DNA of 64,000 nt from Robbsia sp. KACC 23696 (GTDB lineage Bacteria; Pseudomonadota; Gammaproteobacteria; Burkholderiales; Burkholderiaceae): NCBI RefSeq assembly GCF_039852015.1, contig NZ_CP156628.1, positions 496,001-560,000 of the forward strand, in the 5' to 3' direction. Below are positions 17,675 to 26,316 of this stretch, one piece after another. Position numbers and translations under genes: made by a program. Under the pieces are notes generated by a model. That model had not been told where the DNA came from. It worked only from the letters and a program-made list of their open reading frames with translations, and made no database searches. How positions within the stretch are numbered: the first letter of the stretch is position 1; every line of letters begins with the position of its first letter.

Positions 17675-18700
17675 ATGCCTGATTCTGCTTTTCCCCTGAC
17701 AACACACAGTGCCGATGCCTCCGTTGCGACGACGCTGTCGGACTTCGGTTCGACCATCACTGCCGCGGTCGCGCCCAAGGCCTCGTTTGTCGTCGCCGGG
17801 ATTCCAGTCACGGCGCCGATGCTGCAATGGCTTGCCGTGGCAGCTATCTGCATGGCGCTGGCCTGGATCTTTGCGCGGCGGCGGCATACGCATATCGAAC
17901 CCTCGATGTGGTGGGCGGCGATTGGCGGGGTTTTCGTCGGCAGGCTGGTCTATCTCGGTCAGAATTGGCCGGCCTATGCGCTGCGAGAGGGCGCGTTCAC
18001 GGGCACGAATGCGCATGATGCGAGCGTGTCGGGATCGGGCGTCTGGAGCTGGTTCGTGCAATTGATCGATCTGCGCGATGGCGGGATGTCGATCGGCGCA
18101 GGACTTGCCATCGCGCTGATCGTCCTGATCGTCGCGGGATGGCGACGCAAGGGGCTTCGCACGCCGCTCGCGGCAACCGTTTGCGCGGCATGCGTGATCT
18201 GGTGCGGGGCGGGCGCGGCACTGCATGTCGGTGCCATGGGGCGTCCGGCATTGCCTGATTGGCGCTTTGCCGCGCTCGATGCCCGAGCGCCGTTAGCGGC
18301 ATCCACCGCAGTGCCGGTCGAAAATGTGCAGTTGCTGGCGCGCAAGCGCCAGCCGACCGTCGTCAATCTCTGGGCAACGTGGTGCGGCCCTTGTCGCCGC
18401 GAGATGCCGGCGCTGGCGCGGGCGCAGCAGGCCTATCCGGGCGTCCACATCGTCTTCGCGAATCAGGGCGAAAACGCGGCACAGGTAACAGCCTATTTAG
18501 CGAGTGCCCACTTGTCGTTGCAGAACGTGGTGCTGGATAGCGACGCACGACTGGGTGCGCGATACCGTAGCAGCGTCGTGCCGACGACGCTGTTCTTCTA
18601 CGCCGACGGCGGGTTTGCCGATGTGCACTTCGGTGAATTGTCGGAGCCCGCGCTGCACGCGGTGCTTGACAAGCTCCTGGCGGCCGATCGACGCGGGTAA
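17675..18700 (+). CDS. Membrane-anchored TlpA-type thioredoxin with Lgt-like N-terminal membrane domain
   Basis: A 341-residue protein with two parts. Residues 1-190 contain about four membrane helices (roughly 49-67, 77-95, 138-156, 165-187). The text 'GRLVYLGQNWPAYALR' and 'DLRDGGMSIGAGL' resembles the N-terminal half of prolipoprotein diacylglyceryl transferase (Lgt), but the histidine of the Lgt 'HGGL' motif is replaced. Residues 195-340 are a TlpA/ResA-like thioredoxin fold with WCGPC at 236-240, 'VVNLWATWCGPCRREMPAL' and a cis-proline strand 'SVVPTTLFFY'. It likely reduces or oxidises periplasmic disulfides. A TATAAT element lies at 17586-17591, upstream. The gene is divergent from the response regulator. 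Confidence 0.82.
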   Translation: MPDSAFPLTTHSADASVATTLSDFGSTITAAVAPKASFVVAGIPVTAPMLQWLAVAAICMALAWIFARRRHTHIEPSMWWAAIGGVFVGRLVYLGQNWPAYALREGAFTGTNAHDASVSGSGVWSWFVQLIDLRDGGMSIGAGLAIALIVLIVAGWRRKGLRTPLAATVCAACVIWCGAGAALHVGAMGRPALPDWRFAALDARAPLAASTAVPVENVQLLARKRQPTVVNLWATWCGPCRREMPALARAQQAYPGVHIVFANQGENAAQVTAYLASAHLSLQNVVLDSDARLGARYRSSVVPTTLFFYADGGFADVHFGELSEPALHAVLDKLLAADRRG

Positions 18701-18781
18701 TGCCCGGAAGTCTGGGACGTCCCGAGCCCGGGGACAAAGGCCCCGCTTGGCCAGGCGCGCACGTCCGCCGATCGGCCAATC

Positions 18782-18810
18782 TTGACGGAGCAGGGACCCG
18801 GGCCTAGACT
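18782..18810 (+). promoter_or_regulatory. Sigma-70 promoter of the cobW-cobN operon
   Basis: TTGACG (18782-18787) and TAGACT (18805-18810) are separated by exactly 17 bases, placing the transcript start near 18817. This leaves a leader of about 150 bases before the cobW ATG at 18967. Confidence 0.55.
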
Positions 18811-18814
18811 GCAC

Positions 18815-18936
18815 GCGTGGCCGGCGGGGGGCAATGCGTCCCCGCCGGCATGCCTGACCGGTCATTGCCACGCTCGCGCGGCCCTTTGCTGCGTGGGCGT
18901 TTTCTTTTTTTTCGACGCGCCGCCGCTTCGGCGCGT
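18815..18936 (+). promoter_or_regulatory. Structured cobW leader with attenuator-like hairpins
   Basis: Right after the promoter there is a 10-base perfect GC stem (18820-18829 with 18840-18849). Its loop carries GGCAATG (18830-18836), complementary to CATTGCC (18863-18869). CCACGC (18868-18873) can pair with GCGTGG (18891-18896), directly before a 16-base U-rich tract (18897-18912), which makes an intrinsic terminator. The same downstream strand can instead pair with GCGTGGC at 18815-18821, giving mutually exclusive folds. A second hairpin, ACGCGCCG / CGGCGCGT (18915-18936), is followed by GTTTT. The arrangement looks like transcription attenuation. It lacks the conserved cobalamin-riboswitch core. 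A simpler reading is that the terminator ends the tlpA transcript. Confidence 0.45.
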
Positions 18937-18966
18937 GTTTTGCAGCCTTTCTTCTGGAGCGCCAGC

Positions 18967-20124
18967 ATGCAGTTGCGCAAGATTCCCGTTACCGTCGTTA
19001 CTGGTTTCCTCGGTAGCGGTAAGACCACCTTGCTCCGCCATATCCTGCAACACGCGCAAGGCAAGCGGATCGCCGTGATCGTCAACGAATTCGGCGAACT
19101 CGGCATCGATGGCGACATCCTGAAAGGATGCGGCATCGGCTGCGAGGTGGATGCGGAGGGGAATGTGGGCGCCGAGCGCGCGGGCGAGCTGTACGAGTTG
19201 GCGAATGGCTGCCTGTGCTGCACGGTGCAGGAAGCGTTTTTCCCCGTGATGGAGGCGTTGGTCGAACGGCGCGACCAGATCGACCACGTATTGATCGAAA
19301 CCAGCGGCCTGGCCTTGCCCAAGCCGCTGGTACAGGCATTCAATTGGCCGTCGATCAAAAACAGCTTTACCGTGGATGCGGTCATCACCGTGGTGGATGG
19401 CCCTGCGGCAGCCAGCGGGCAGTTTGCCGCGAATCCGGCAGCCGTCGACGCCCAGCGCCGCGCCGATCCGAATCTGGACCACGAATCCCCGTTGCACGAG
19501 CTGTTCGAGGACCAATTGTCGGCGGCGGATCTGGTGATCCTCAATAAGATCGATATCCTCGATCCGGCGGACCGCGCGGGCGTGGAAGCACTGATCCGTG
19601 GCGAGATCCCGCCGCACGTCAAAATCGTGCCGGCATCGATGGGCCGACTCGACCTGCATGCTTTGCTTGGGCTCGAAGCGGCGTCGGAGGACAACATCCA
19701 TCTGCGGCATGACCATCACGGCGCGGACGACCCGGATCATCATGATCACGACCACGACGAATTCGATTCCGTGTTGGTGACCGCGCCGGTAGCGCGTCGG
19801 GAGCAGGTGACGGCGGCACTCGAAGCATTGGTGGCCGCGAATACCATTTACCGAATCAAGGGTTTTGCCGCGTTGCCGGGTGCGGCGATGCGCCTGGTCG
19901 TGCAGGGCGTGGGGCGCCGCTTCGACAGCTATTTCGACCGTCGCTGGACCGATGCCGAGCGCACGGCCCTGTCGACCGCCGACGGCACGATGCAGAGTCG
20001 CTTCGTCCTCATCGGCGAAGACCTCGACGGCGCCGCATTGCAACAGGCCTTCGACGCGGCACTGGCCTCGGCTGCCGGCGCGCAGCACGCGGCCAACCCC
20101 ACGGGGTCCGGCGCGCTCGTCTGA
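18967..20124 (+). CDS. cobW: CobW-type COG0523 GTPase (metallochaperone)
   Basis: A 385-residue G3E-family GTPase. It shows Walker [10 protein letters not shown] (13-21), the COG0523 metal motif G-C-L-C-C (81-85), '[17 protein letters not shown]' and the guanine-specificity motif 'ILNKIDI'. A His/Asp-rich segment near residues 238-262 (alternating HH, DH) is a likely metal-binding loop. CobW proteins have been implicated in delivering cobalt to the CobNST chelatase. The gene lies 34 bases before cobN. ATG 18967 has GGAG seven bases upstream; the longer frame would start inside the leader. Confidence 0.93.
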   Translation: MQLRKIPVTVVTGFLGSGKTTLLRHILQHAQGKRIAVIVNEFGELGIDGDILKGCGIGCEVDAEGNVGAERAGELYELANGCLCCTVQEAFFPVMEALVERRDQIDHVLIETSGLALPKPLVQAFNWPSIKNSFTVDAVITVVDGPAAASGQFAANPAAVDAQRRADPNLDHESPLHELFEDQLSAADLVILNKIDILDPADRAGVEALIRGEIPPHVKIVPASMGRLDLHALLGLEAASEDNIHLRHDHHGADDPDHHDHDHDEFDSVLVTAPVARREQVTAALEALVAANTIYRIKGFAALPGAAMRLVVQGVGRRFDSYFDRRWTDAERTALSTADGTMQSRFVLIGEDLDGAALQQAFDAALASAAGAQHAANPTGSGALV

Positions 20125-20158
20125 GCGTCGCCGACCCGTTATCGCGTCGCGTTAAGGC

Positions 20159-23100
20159 ATGCACTTACTGCGCACCACGCCAGGCGGATTCGTCGACGAT
20201 AGCGCCGGCGTGATCCGTATCGAGCAGACCCCGGCCGACATCGTCGTGCTCAGTTCCGCCGATACCACCTTGTCCCTGTTGGCGCAGGCCTGTCAGCGCC
20301 TTCAGACCGAGGGTCTGCCGTCCCTCCGCCTGGCGAATCTGGCGTTTCTGCGCCAGCCAGGCGCTATCGATTTCTATGAAGCCGATGTCCTGCGTCAGGC
20401 ACGACTGATCGTTGTCGATCATTTGGGTGGCGAAAGCTATTGGCCTTATGGCATCGAGCGCGTGACGGCGATCGCGCGCGAGCAAGGGACCGCCTTGGTC
20501 ATGTTTTCCGGCGATCTGAGCGAGGACGCGAGTCTGACCGCACGGAGCACGGTGGCGCCCGCAGTGTGTCGCCAGTTATGGCGCTATTTGCGCGAGGGCG
20601 GCGCTGGGAATGCGGCGTCCTTCCTGCGTTATCTGGCCCATCTGGTCGATACGCAACGTAGCGGGGACGCGCGAGGCGTCGGCTCTGACGACGCAGACGC
20701 CGACGCGGCCGCGCGTGCGGGCCTGTCGCGATCCGCACGCTTCCCCGTCCCGCCGCCTCCGGCGCCGCTGCCCGCAGTCGCGCTCTACCATCCCGACGTG
20801 ACAGTTGCGGCGCTTGCCGATTGGCAGGCGCGTTGGCATCGCACCGCGGACGGCGGCTTTGCGCCGACCGTGGCCGTGGTGTTCTATAAGGCGCATTTGC
20901 AGTCCGGCAACACGGCGGTGTTCGATGCCTTGTCCGATGCCTTATCGTCGCGTGGCTTGAATCCGCTGCCCATCGCGATCACGTCTTTGAAAGACGCTTT
21001 GAGCGCCGATGGTCTGCGGCAGGTCTGTGCGCAGGCGGACGTGGCCTTGGTGTTGAATACGACGGCGTTTGCCGCGGCATCGATCGATCGGGACGAGATC
21101 GATGGTGCCGATAGTGCCGACTGGTATGCCGACGACACCGCGTCGTCGGCCTCCGTTGCGGTATTCGGCGATGTCCCGGTCCTGCAGCTGATCCTCAGCG
21201 GCGCGAACCGTGACGACTGGCTTGGCGACGAGCAAGGGCTGCGCGCGCGTGACGTCGCCATGCATGTCGCCCTGCCGGAAGTGGACGGGCGCATCATCAC
21301 CCGGGCGATCAGCTTCAAGGGGCTGGACTATCACTGTCCGTTGACGCAGGTCGATGTGGTCCGTTATCAGCCCGATCTGGAGCGCGTCGCGTTTGTCGCC
21401 GAGCTTGCGCGGCGCTGGTGCCGCCTGCGGACGCTGCCGCCATCGGAAAAGCGTCTCGCGCTCGTCATGGCGAACTATCCGCAATCGGAAGGGCGCATTG
21501 GAAATGGTGTCGGTCTGGATACGCCGGCGTCGGTGGTCGGCATCCTCGCTGCGTTGCAAGCGCAGGGATATACGCTCGACGCCACGGTTCCTGCCGATGG
21601 CGACGCATTGATGGCGACGCTGCTCGCAGGGGTCACGAATGATCCGACGACCCGTCCGTTGCGCGCGGCATGGCAGAGCCTCCCGATGGCGCAGTATCGC
21701 CGCATGTTCGATGCATTGCCGGAAGCGTTGCGCACGGCTGTCCGCACGCAGTGGGGTGAGCCCGAGGCGGATCCCTCCGTGCGGCAAGGGCGTTTCATGA
21801 TCGCCGGCAAGCGCTATGGTCAGGTCTTCGTCGGTATCCAGCCGTCGCGCGTGTTGGCGGGACAGGCGCCGGATGCCAGCGGTGACGCCACCGACGTCTA
21901 TGCGAGCTATCACGACGGGACGATCGCGCCGCCGCACGGCTATCTGGCCTTCTATCTCTGGCTGCGCGAAAGTTATGCGATCGACGCGGTGGTGCATGTC
22001 GGCAAGCACGGCAATCTCGAATGGCTGCCGGGCAAGAGCGTCGCCTTGTCCGCGGCATGCTGGCCCGATGTGATCCTCGGGCCGATGCCGCATCTGTACC
22101 CGTTCATCGTCAATGATCCGGGCGAAGGAAGCCAGGCGAAGCGTCGCGCGCAGGCGGTGATCATCGATCATCTGATGCCGCCGCTCACGCGCGCCGAGAC
22201 CTATGGGCCGCTCCAGGACCTGGAAAGGCAGGTCGACGAGTACTACGAAGCACTGATGGTCGATCCGCGTCGCGCGGTATTGTTGCGGCGCTCCATTCTG
22301 CAAACGATCGTCGAACACGGCTTGCACGAGGAGCTTGGCATGCCGTTGCCGACGAATTCGTCCGGTGCCGAGGCTGGGGCGGACCGCGACGGCGAGGACG
22401 CGCTGTTGACGCGTGCCGATGCGTATCTATGCGAGCTGAAGGAGGCGCAGATCCGCGACGGGTTGCATACGTTCGGCGTGTCGCCTGTCGGACGTCAGCG
22501 GCGCGACACGCTGATGGCGTTGGCGCGTTTTCCCACCGGTGACGGCCAGGGTGCGCGAGCCGGTTTGATCCAGGCGCTGGCGCAAGATCTCGGTCTCTGC
22601 GACGTTGCGCCGTCCGCAGCCGATTGCCTTACCGGCGACGCGCCCGATGCCTCGCCGCGGATCGCGCAGCACTTGCCCGACGGCGAGGGCGGGGTGCCGC
22701 AGGGCGCCTATGATCCTTTGCGCGCCGATCCCGCAATACCGTGGACGGGGCCGCGCCCGGCGTGGCTTTTACAGCAGGCGGACGATCCGTGGCGGCATCA
22801 CGGCGATACGCGTGAACGGCTCGAATGCCTGGCATTGGCCTTGATAGAAAGCGGTGATGCCGCGCGCGACATGCCTACCGCGCTTTCCCCGGATCGTTAT
22901 CCGTTGGAGACATGGCCGACCGCGCGCGCGGTGATGTCGCGTATCGCGCAGCAGATCGCGCCGAGACTCGATGCCTGCGGTACGCAGGAGATGCGGCAAC
23001 TGCTGCGCGGGCTGTCGGGGCGATTCGTCCCGCCGGGCCCGAGCGGCGCGCCGTCGCGTGGCCGCCCCGATGTGCTGCCCACGGGGCGGAATTTCTACTC

Positions 23101-24358
23101 GGTGGATACGCGAGCGCTGCCGACGCAATCGGCTTGGGCGCTCGGCCTCAAAGCGGCAAATCAGTTGGTCGAGCGACACCTGCAAGATCACGGGGACTTT
23201 CCGCACGCGGTCGGCTTGTCGGTGTGGGGCACGGCGACGATGCGCACCGGTGGCGACGACATGGCGCAGGCATTCGCGCTGATGGGCGTGCGCCCGAAGT
23301 GGGCGGCAGGATCGCATCGCGTGACCGATTTCGAGATATTGCCGGTCAGCATATTCAACCGACCACGGATCGACGTCACGCTGCGCGTCTCCGGCTTTTT
23401 CCGCGATGCCTTTGCGAATCTGATCCATCTGTTCGACGCGGCCGTGCAAGCCGTCGCCGAGCTCGACGAAGACGCCGAGACGAATCCGATTCGCGCACGG
23501 GTGCAAGCGGAGCGCGACCGCATGATCGCCGAGGGCAGGCCGGCCGAGGAGGCACGTCGGCGCGCCGGCTGGCGGGTCTTCGGTGCGCGGCCCGGGGCGT
23601 ATGGCGCGGGTATTCAACAAGCGTTGGACAGTGGTAATTGGCAAACGGATGGCGATCTCAGCGATGCCTACCTGCGCTGGGGGGGCCATGCCTATGGCCA
23701 GGACGATGCCGGTGTCCCTGCGCAGGACGCGCTGGCCGCGCGCTTGCAGGACGTCGACGTAGTTGTACAGAACCGGGACAACCGCGAACACGATGTCCTC
23801 GATTCGAGCGACTATCATCTTTTCCAAGGCGGTATGACGGCGGCGGTACGGCACCTCTCAGGGCAGCAACCGGCCGTCTATGTCGGCGACCACAGTCAGA
23901 TCGATGTTCCGCGCGTGAAGACGTTGCGCGAGGAAATCGCCTTCGTGATTCGGTCCCGTGTGGTCAATCCCAAATGGATCGACGGCGTCAAACGTCATGG
24001 CTACAAGGGCGCGGCGGAACTTGCCGATACCGTCGATTGCGTCTATGGCTATGACGCCACGGCGCGCGTGGTATCCGATCACCAGTATGCGATGATCGGC
24101 GATGCCTATCTGCACGATGCGGAGACGCGTGCTTTCTTGACCGAACATAATCCGCAGGCGTTACAGGCGATCTGCGAACGGATGTTGGAAGCTATGGGGC
24201 GCGGTCTATGGCAGTCGCCAGGAGACCATCGGGACCGTATCGAGCAGTATCTGCTCGCTGCGGACGCGATTGCCGAAGGGGCGATGTCGTCGTCGCCGGG
24301 TGCCGCGACGCCTCCGTCTGTCGATGCCATCGCAATGCCTTATGAGATAAACAAATGA
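20159..24358 (+). CDS. cobN: Cobaltochelatase large subunit CobN
   Basis: The 1399-residue catalytic subunit that inserts cobalt into hydrogenobyrinic acid a,c-diamide, homologous to magnesium chelatase H. Family segments include 'GNGVGLDTPASVVGILAALQAQGY', 'AFYLWLRESYAIDAVVHVGKHGNLEWLPGKSVALS', 'VNDPGEGSQAKRRAQAVIIDHLMPPLTRAETYG', 'LPTGRNFYSVDTRALPTQSAW' and 'FFRDAFANLIHLFDAAVQAVAELDEDAETNP'. The length exceeds the usual 1250-1300 because of linkers near residues 170-205 and 735-760. It needs an ATPase pair, supplied by the following two genes. Its stop overlaps the next ATG (ATGA). Confidence 0.95.
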   Translation: MHLLRTTPGGFVDDSAGVIRIEQTPADIVVLSSADTTLSLLAQACQRLQTEGLPSLRLANLAFLRQPGAIDFYEADVLRQARLIVVDHLGGESYWPYGIERVTAIAREQGTALVMFSGDLSEDASLTARSTVAPAVCRQLWRYLREGGAGNAASFLRYLAHLVDTQRSGDARGVGSDDADADAAARAGLSRSARFPVPPPPAPLPAVALYHPDVTVAALADWQARWHRTADGGFAPTVAVVFYKAHLQSGNTAVFDALSDALSSRGLNPLPIAITSLKDALSADGLRQVCAQADVALVLNTTAFAAASIDRDEIDGADSADWYADDTASSASVAVFGDVPVLQLILSGANRDDWLGDEQGLRARDVAMHVALPEVDGRIITRAISFKGLDYHCPLTQVDVVRYQPDLERVAFVAELARRWCRLRTLPPSEKRLALVMANYPQSEGRIGNGVGLDTPASVVGILAALQAQGYTLDATVPADGDALMATLLAGVTNDPTTRPLRAAWQSLPMAQYRRMFDALPEALRTAVRTQWGEPEADPSVRQGRFMIAGKRYGQVFVGIQPSRVLAGQAPDASGDATDVYASYHDGTIAPPHGYLAFYLWLRESYAIDAVVHVGKHGNLEWLPGKSVALSAACWPDVILGPMPHLYPFIVNDPGEGSQAKRRAQAVIIDHLMPPLTRAETYGPLQDLERQVDEYYEALMVDPRRAVLLRRSILQTIVEHGLHEELGMPLPTNSSGAEAGADRDGEDALLTRADAYLCELKEAQIRDGLHTFGVSPVGRQRRDTLMALARFPTGDGQGARAGLIQALAQDLGLCDVAPSAADCLTGDAPDASPRIAQHLPDGEGGVPQGAYDPLRADPAIPWTGPRPAWLLQQADDPWRHHGDTRERLECLALALIESGDAARDMPTALSPDRYPLETWPTARAVMSRIAQQIAPRLDACGTQEMRQLLRGLSGRFVPPGPSGAPSRGRPDVLPTGRNFYSVDTRALPTQSAWALGLKAANQLVERHLQDHGDFPHAVGLSVWGTATMRTGGDDMAQAFALMGVRPKWAAGSHRVTDFEILPVSIFNRPRIDVTLRVSGFFRDAFANLIHLFDAAVQAVAELDEDAETNPIRARVQAERDRMIAEGRPAEEARRRAGWRVFGARPGAYGAGIQQALDSGNWQTDGDLSDAYLRWGGHAYGQDDAGVPAQDALAARLQDVDVVVQNRDNREHDVLDSSDYHLFQGGMTAAVRHLSGQQPAVYVGDHSQIDVPRVKTLREEIAFVIRSRVVNPKWIDGVKRHGYKGAAELADTVDCVYGYDATARVVSDHQYAMIGDAYLHDAETRAFLTEHNPQALQAICERMLEAMGRGLWQSPGDHRDRIEQYLLAADAIAEGAMSSSPGAATPPSVDAIAMPYEINK

Positions 24359-25536
24359 GTTCGACGACCGCGTCAGCCCTCTCGGAAAACACGCCGTTGC
24401 CGGCCTTGCCGCAGCCTTTTCCTTTTGTCGCCTTGGTGGGGCAGGATGCGTTGCAACAGGCCTTGCTATTGGTAGCGGTGGATGCCGGACTTGGCGGCGT
24501 GCTGATCGCCGGCCCGCGCGGCACGGCGAAATCGACGAGCGCGAGGGCGTTGGCCGCCTTGCTGGCGCCGGCGCCTTTCGTGACGCTGCCCTTGGGGGCG
24601 AGCGAGGCGCAGCTGATCGGCTCGCTCGACCTGGATGCGGTACTGCGCGACGGGACGGCGCGTTTTGCACCGGGAATGTTGGCGAAGGCGCACGGCGGCG
24701 TGCTGTATGTCGATGAGGTCAATCTGTTGCCGGATGCGCTGGCCGATGCCTTGCTAGACGCGGCCGCAAGCGGCATCAATGTCGTGGAGCGCGATGGCGT
24801 ATCGCATCGCCATGCGGCCCGCTTCATGCTGATCGGGACGATGAACGAGGAAGAGGGCGAACTTCGGCCGCAGTTGAGCGATCGCTTTGGCTTGTCGGTG
24901 GTATTGGAGAATTATCGGGATGTCGCGTTGCGCGAGGCGATCGTCCGATCCCGACTCGCCTTTGATCTCGATCCGGAGGCGTTCGTCGCGTCGCACGCCG
25001 CGAGCACGCTCGCCTTGCGCCAGAAAATCGAAGCAGCCCGTCTGCGCCTCTCGGCGCTTGCCTTCAGCGATGCCGTGCATCGACGCGTATCCGAATGGTG
25101 CCTCGCCGCGGCAGTGGATGGCGTGCGCGCCGATCTCGTCATGCTGAAGGCCGCGCGCGCGCAAGCGGCACTCGACGGGGCGGAATCGATCTCCGTCGCG
25201 CATGTCGACCGGGTCGCTCCCTTGGTGCTGTCGCATCGCCGCCAGGCCGGTGCGAGCCCGTCGCCTTCTGGCGGCGAGCAGGCGTCGATGCCGACCGAGC
25301 AGAGCAGTGCGAAGGGGCAAGATTCCAACCAGCCGGCACGGAATGGCGTCGATGCGCCGTCCGCCGCGGAAACGCGGAAAGGGCATGGCGAGATGATGTC
25401 ACGAGGCCAGGCCGACGGCCGGGCGTCGGCTGCACCAGATGGCGATCCGTCGAAAGACTGGGGTTATCTCGCTCCGGCGCAGACAGCGGTCCCGCACGTG
25501 AAGCACGTTCGGCCGTACGACGCAAAAAAAGCCTGA
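24355..25536 (+). CDS. Magnesium-chelatase ChlI/BchI-like AAA+ ATPase, chelatase subunit
   Basis: A 393-residue AAA+ ATPase of the ChlI/BchI type. Walker A GPRGTAKST is at residues 53-61, 'LPLGASEAQLIGSLDLDAVLRDG' follows, Walker B VLYVDE is at 116-121, and 'TMNEEEGELRPQLSDRFGLSV' carries sensor 1 and the arginine finger. A low-complexity tail (about 300-393) replaces the integrin-domain side. It overlaps cobN by four bases (ATGA) and is followed by a von Willebrand A gene. The pair probably acts as the motor for CobN in place of CobS-CobT. CobS itself is a different AAA+ subgroup, so the ChlI label fits better. Confidence 0.88.
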   Translation: MSSTTASALSENTPLPALPQPFPFVALVGQDALQQALLLVAVDAGLGGVLIAGPRGTAKSTSARALAALLAPAPFVTLPLGASEAQLIGSLDLDAVLRDGTARFAPGMLAKAHGGVLYVDEVNLLPDALADALLDAAASGINVVERDGVSHRHAARFMLIGTMNEEEGELRPQLSDRFGLSVVLENYRDVALREAIVRSRLAFDLDPEAFVASHAASTLALRQKIEAARLRLSALAFSDAVHRRVSEWCLAAAVDGVRADLVMLKAARAQAALDGAESISVAHVDRVAPLVLSHRRQAGASPSPSGGEQASMPTEQSSAKGQDSNQPARNGVDAPSAAETRKGHGEMMSRGQADGRASAAPDGDPSKDWGYLAPAQTAVPHVKHVRPYDAKKA

Positions 25537-25580
25537 GTCGTCGTGACGATGCCGGTCCCGGCGAAACAAAGCTTCCCGGG

Positions 25581-26282
25581 ATGTCACGACGATGGTCCGA
25601 GGCAGCGGATCTGCGCCGCGACGGCGGCCGGAAGCGCGACCGTGTGCGACATCTTGAAGGCGTAGACGTTTTGCGGCATCGTGCAGCGCTCTCCTGGCCT
25701 GCCACCTTGCGCGCGGCCCGTGGCGCCGCTCTTTCCTTACCGCATTTGCGCGCGATCCAGCGCGGCGCGGCGACGGCGACCCGCACTGTCTTCTTGTTGG
25801 ACTGTTCCGCATCGATGCTGGCGTCGGGGGCCTTGGCGCATGCCAAGGGATTGTTGATGCCATGGCTCCGCGCATTACGCCGACAGGACGCCGAAGCGGT
25901 GGTGATCGGTTTTGGTGGCAGCGTGGCGCAGGTACGTTTCGGGCCGGCCGTGCCGCGGGGATGGAGCGCGCGATGGCTTGCGCCGATTGCCGGAGGCGGC
26001 GGGACACCACTCGATCGCGGGGTCATGGCGGCGCAGGCTTACGGACGTCGCGGCGCCGCGGGAAAGCGTGTGGCGGCAGGGCGGCCGGTCACACTTGTGG
26101 TACTGACGGACGGCCGCAGTGACGAACAGCCCGCGCGGCCCGACGGTTTCGATGCGATCGATATCGTTCTGCCGCTGGGCGATGACGCCGAAGCGGCGCC
26201 GGATGCATTGCGGCGTCGCCTGGGCCAACGTCAGGCCGCGCGACTGGCGCTGGCGTGGGGCGGACGATGCTTTATAAGATGA
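25581..26282 (+). CDS. ChlD-like von Willebrand factor A protein, chelatase subunit
   Basis: A 233-residue VWA protein corresponding to the C-terminal part of magnesium chelatase subunit D. The MIDAS site is intact: D-C-S-A-S (74-78), Thr142 in 'GGGTPLDRG' and Asp in 'VLTDGRSD'. The first 50 residues are Arg-rich and hold 'HRAALSWPATLRAA', seen in ChlD/BchD homologues before the VWA fold. The AAA+ half of classical ChlD is absent. The start is the ATG at 25581, 44 bases after the ChlI-like stop. Frames reaching further upstream overlap that gene in another phase and are not plausible. Ribosome site weak. Confidence 0.82.
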   Translation: MSRRWSEAADLRRDGGRKRDRVRHLEGVDVLRHRAALSWPATLRAARGAALSLPHLRAIQRGAATATRTVFLLDCSASMLASGALAHAKGLLMPWLRALRRQDAEAVVIGFGGSVAQVRFGPAVPRGWSARWLAPIAGGGGTPLDRGVMAAQAYGRRGAAGKRVAAGRPVTLVVLTDGRSDEQPARPDGFDAIDIVLPLGDDAEAAPDALRRRLGQRQAARLALAWGGRCFIR

Positions 26283-26316
26283 CGTCATTGACACGATCAA
26301 CTAGGAGAACCCTGAG

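Noticed and set aside
20942-22327. 461-codon frame antisense to cobN
   Set aside because: Shadow of a high-GC gene; Arg/His-rich composition, no ribosome site, no family features.
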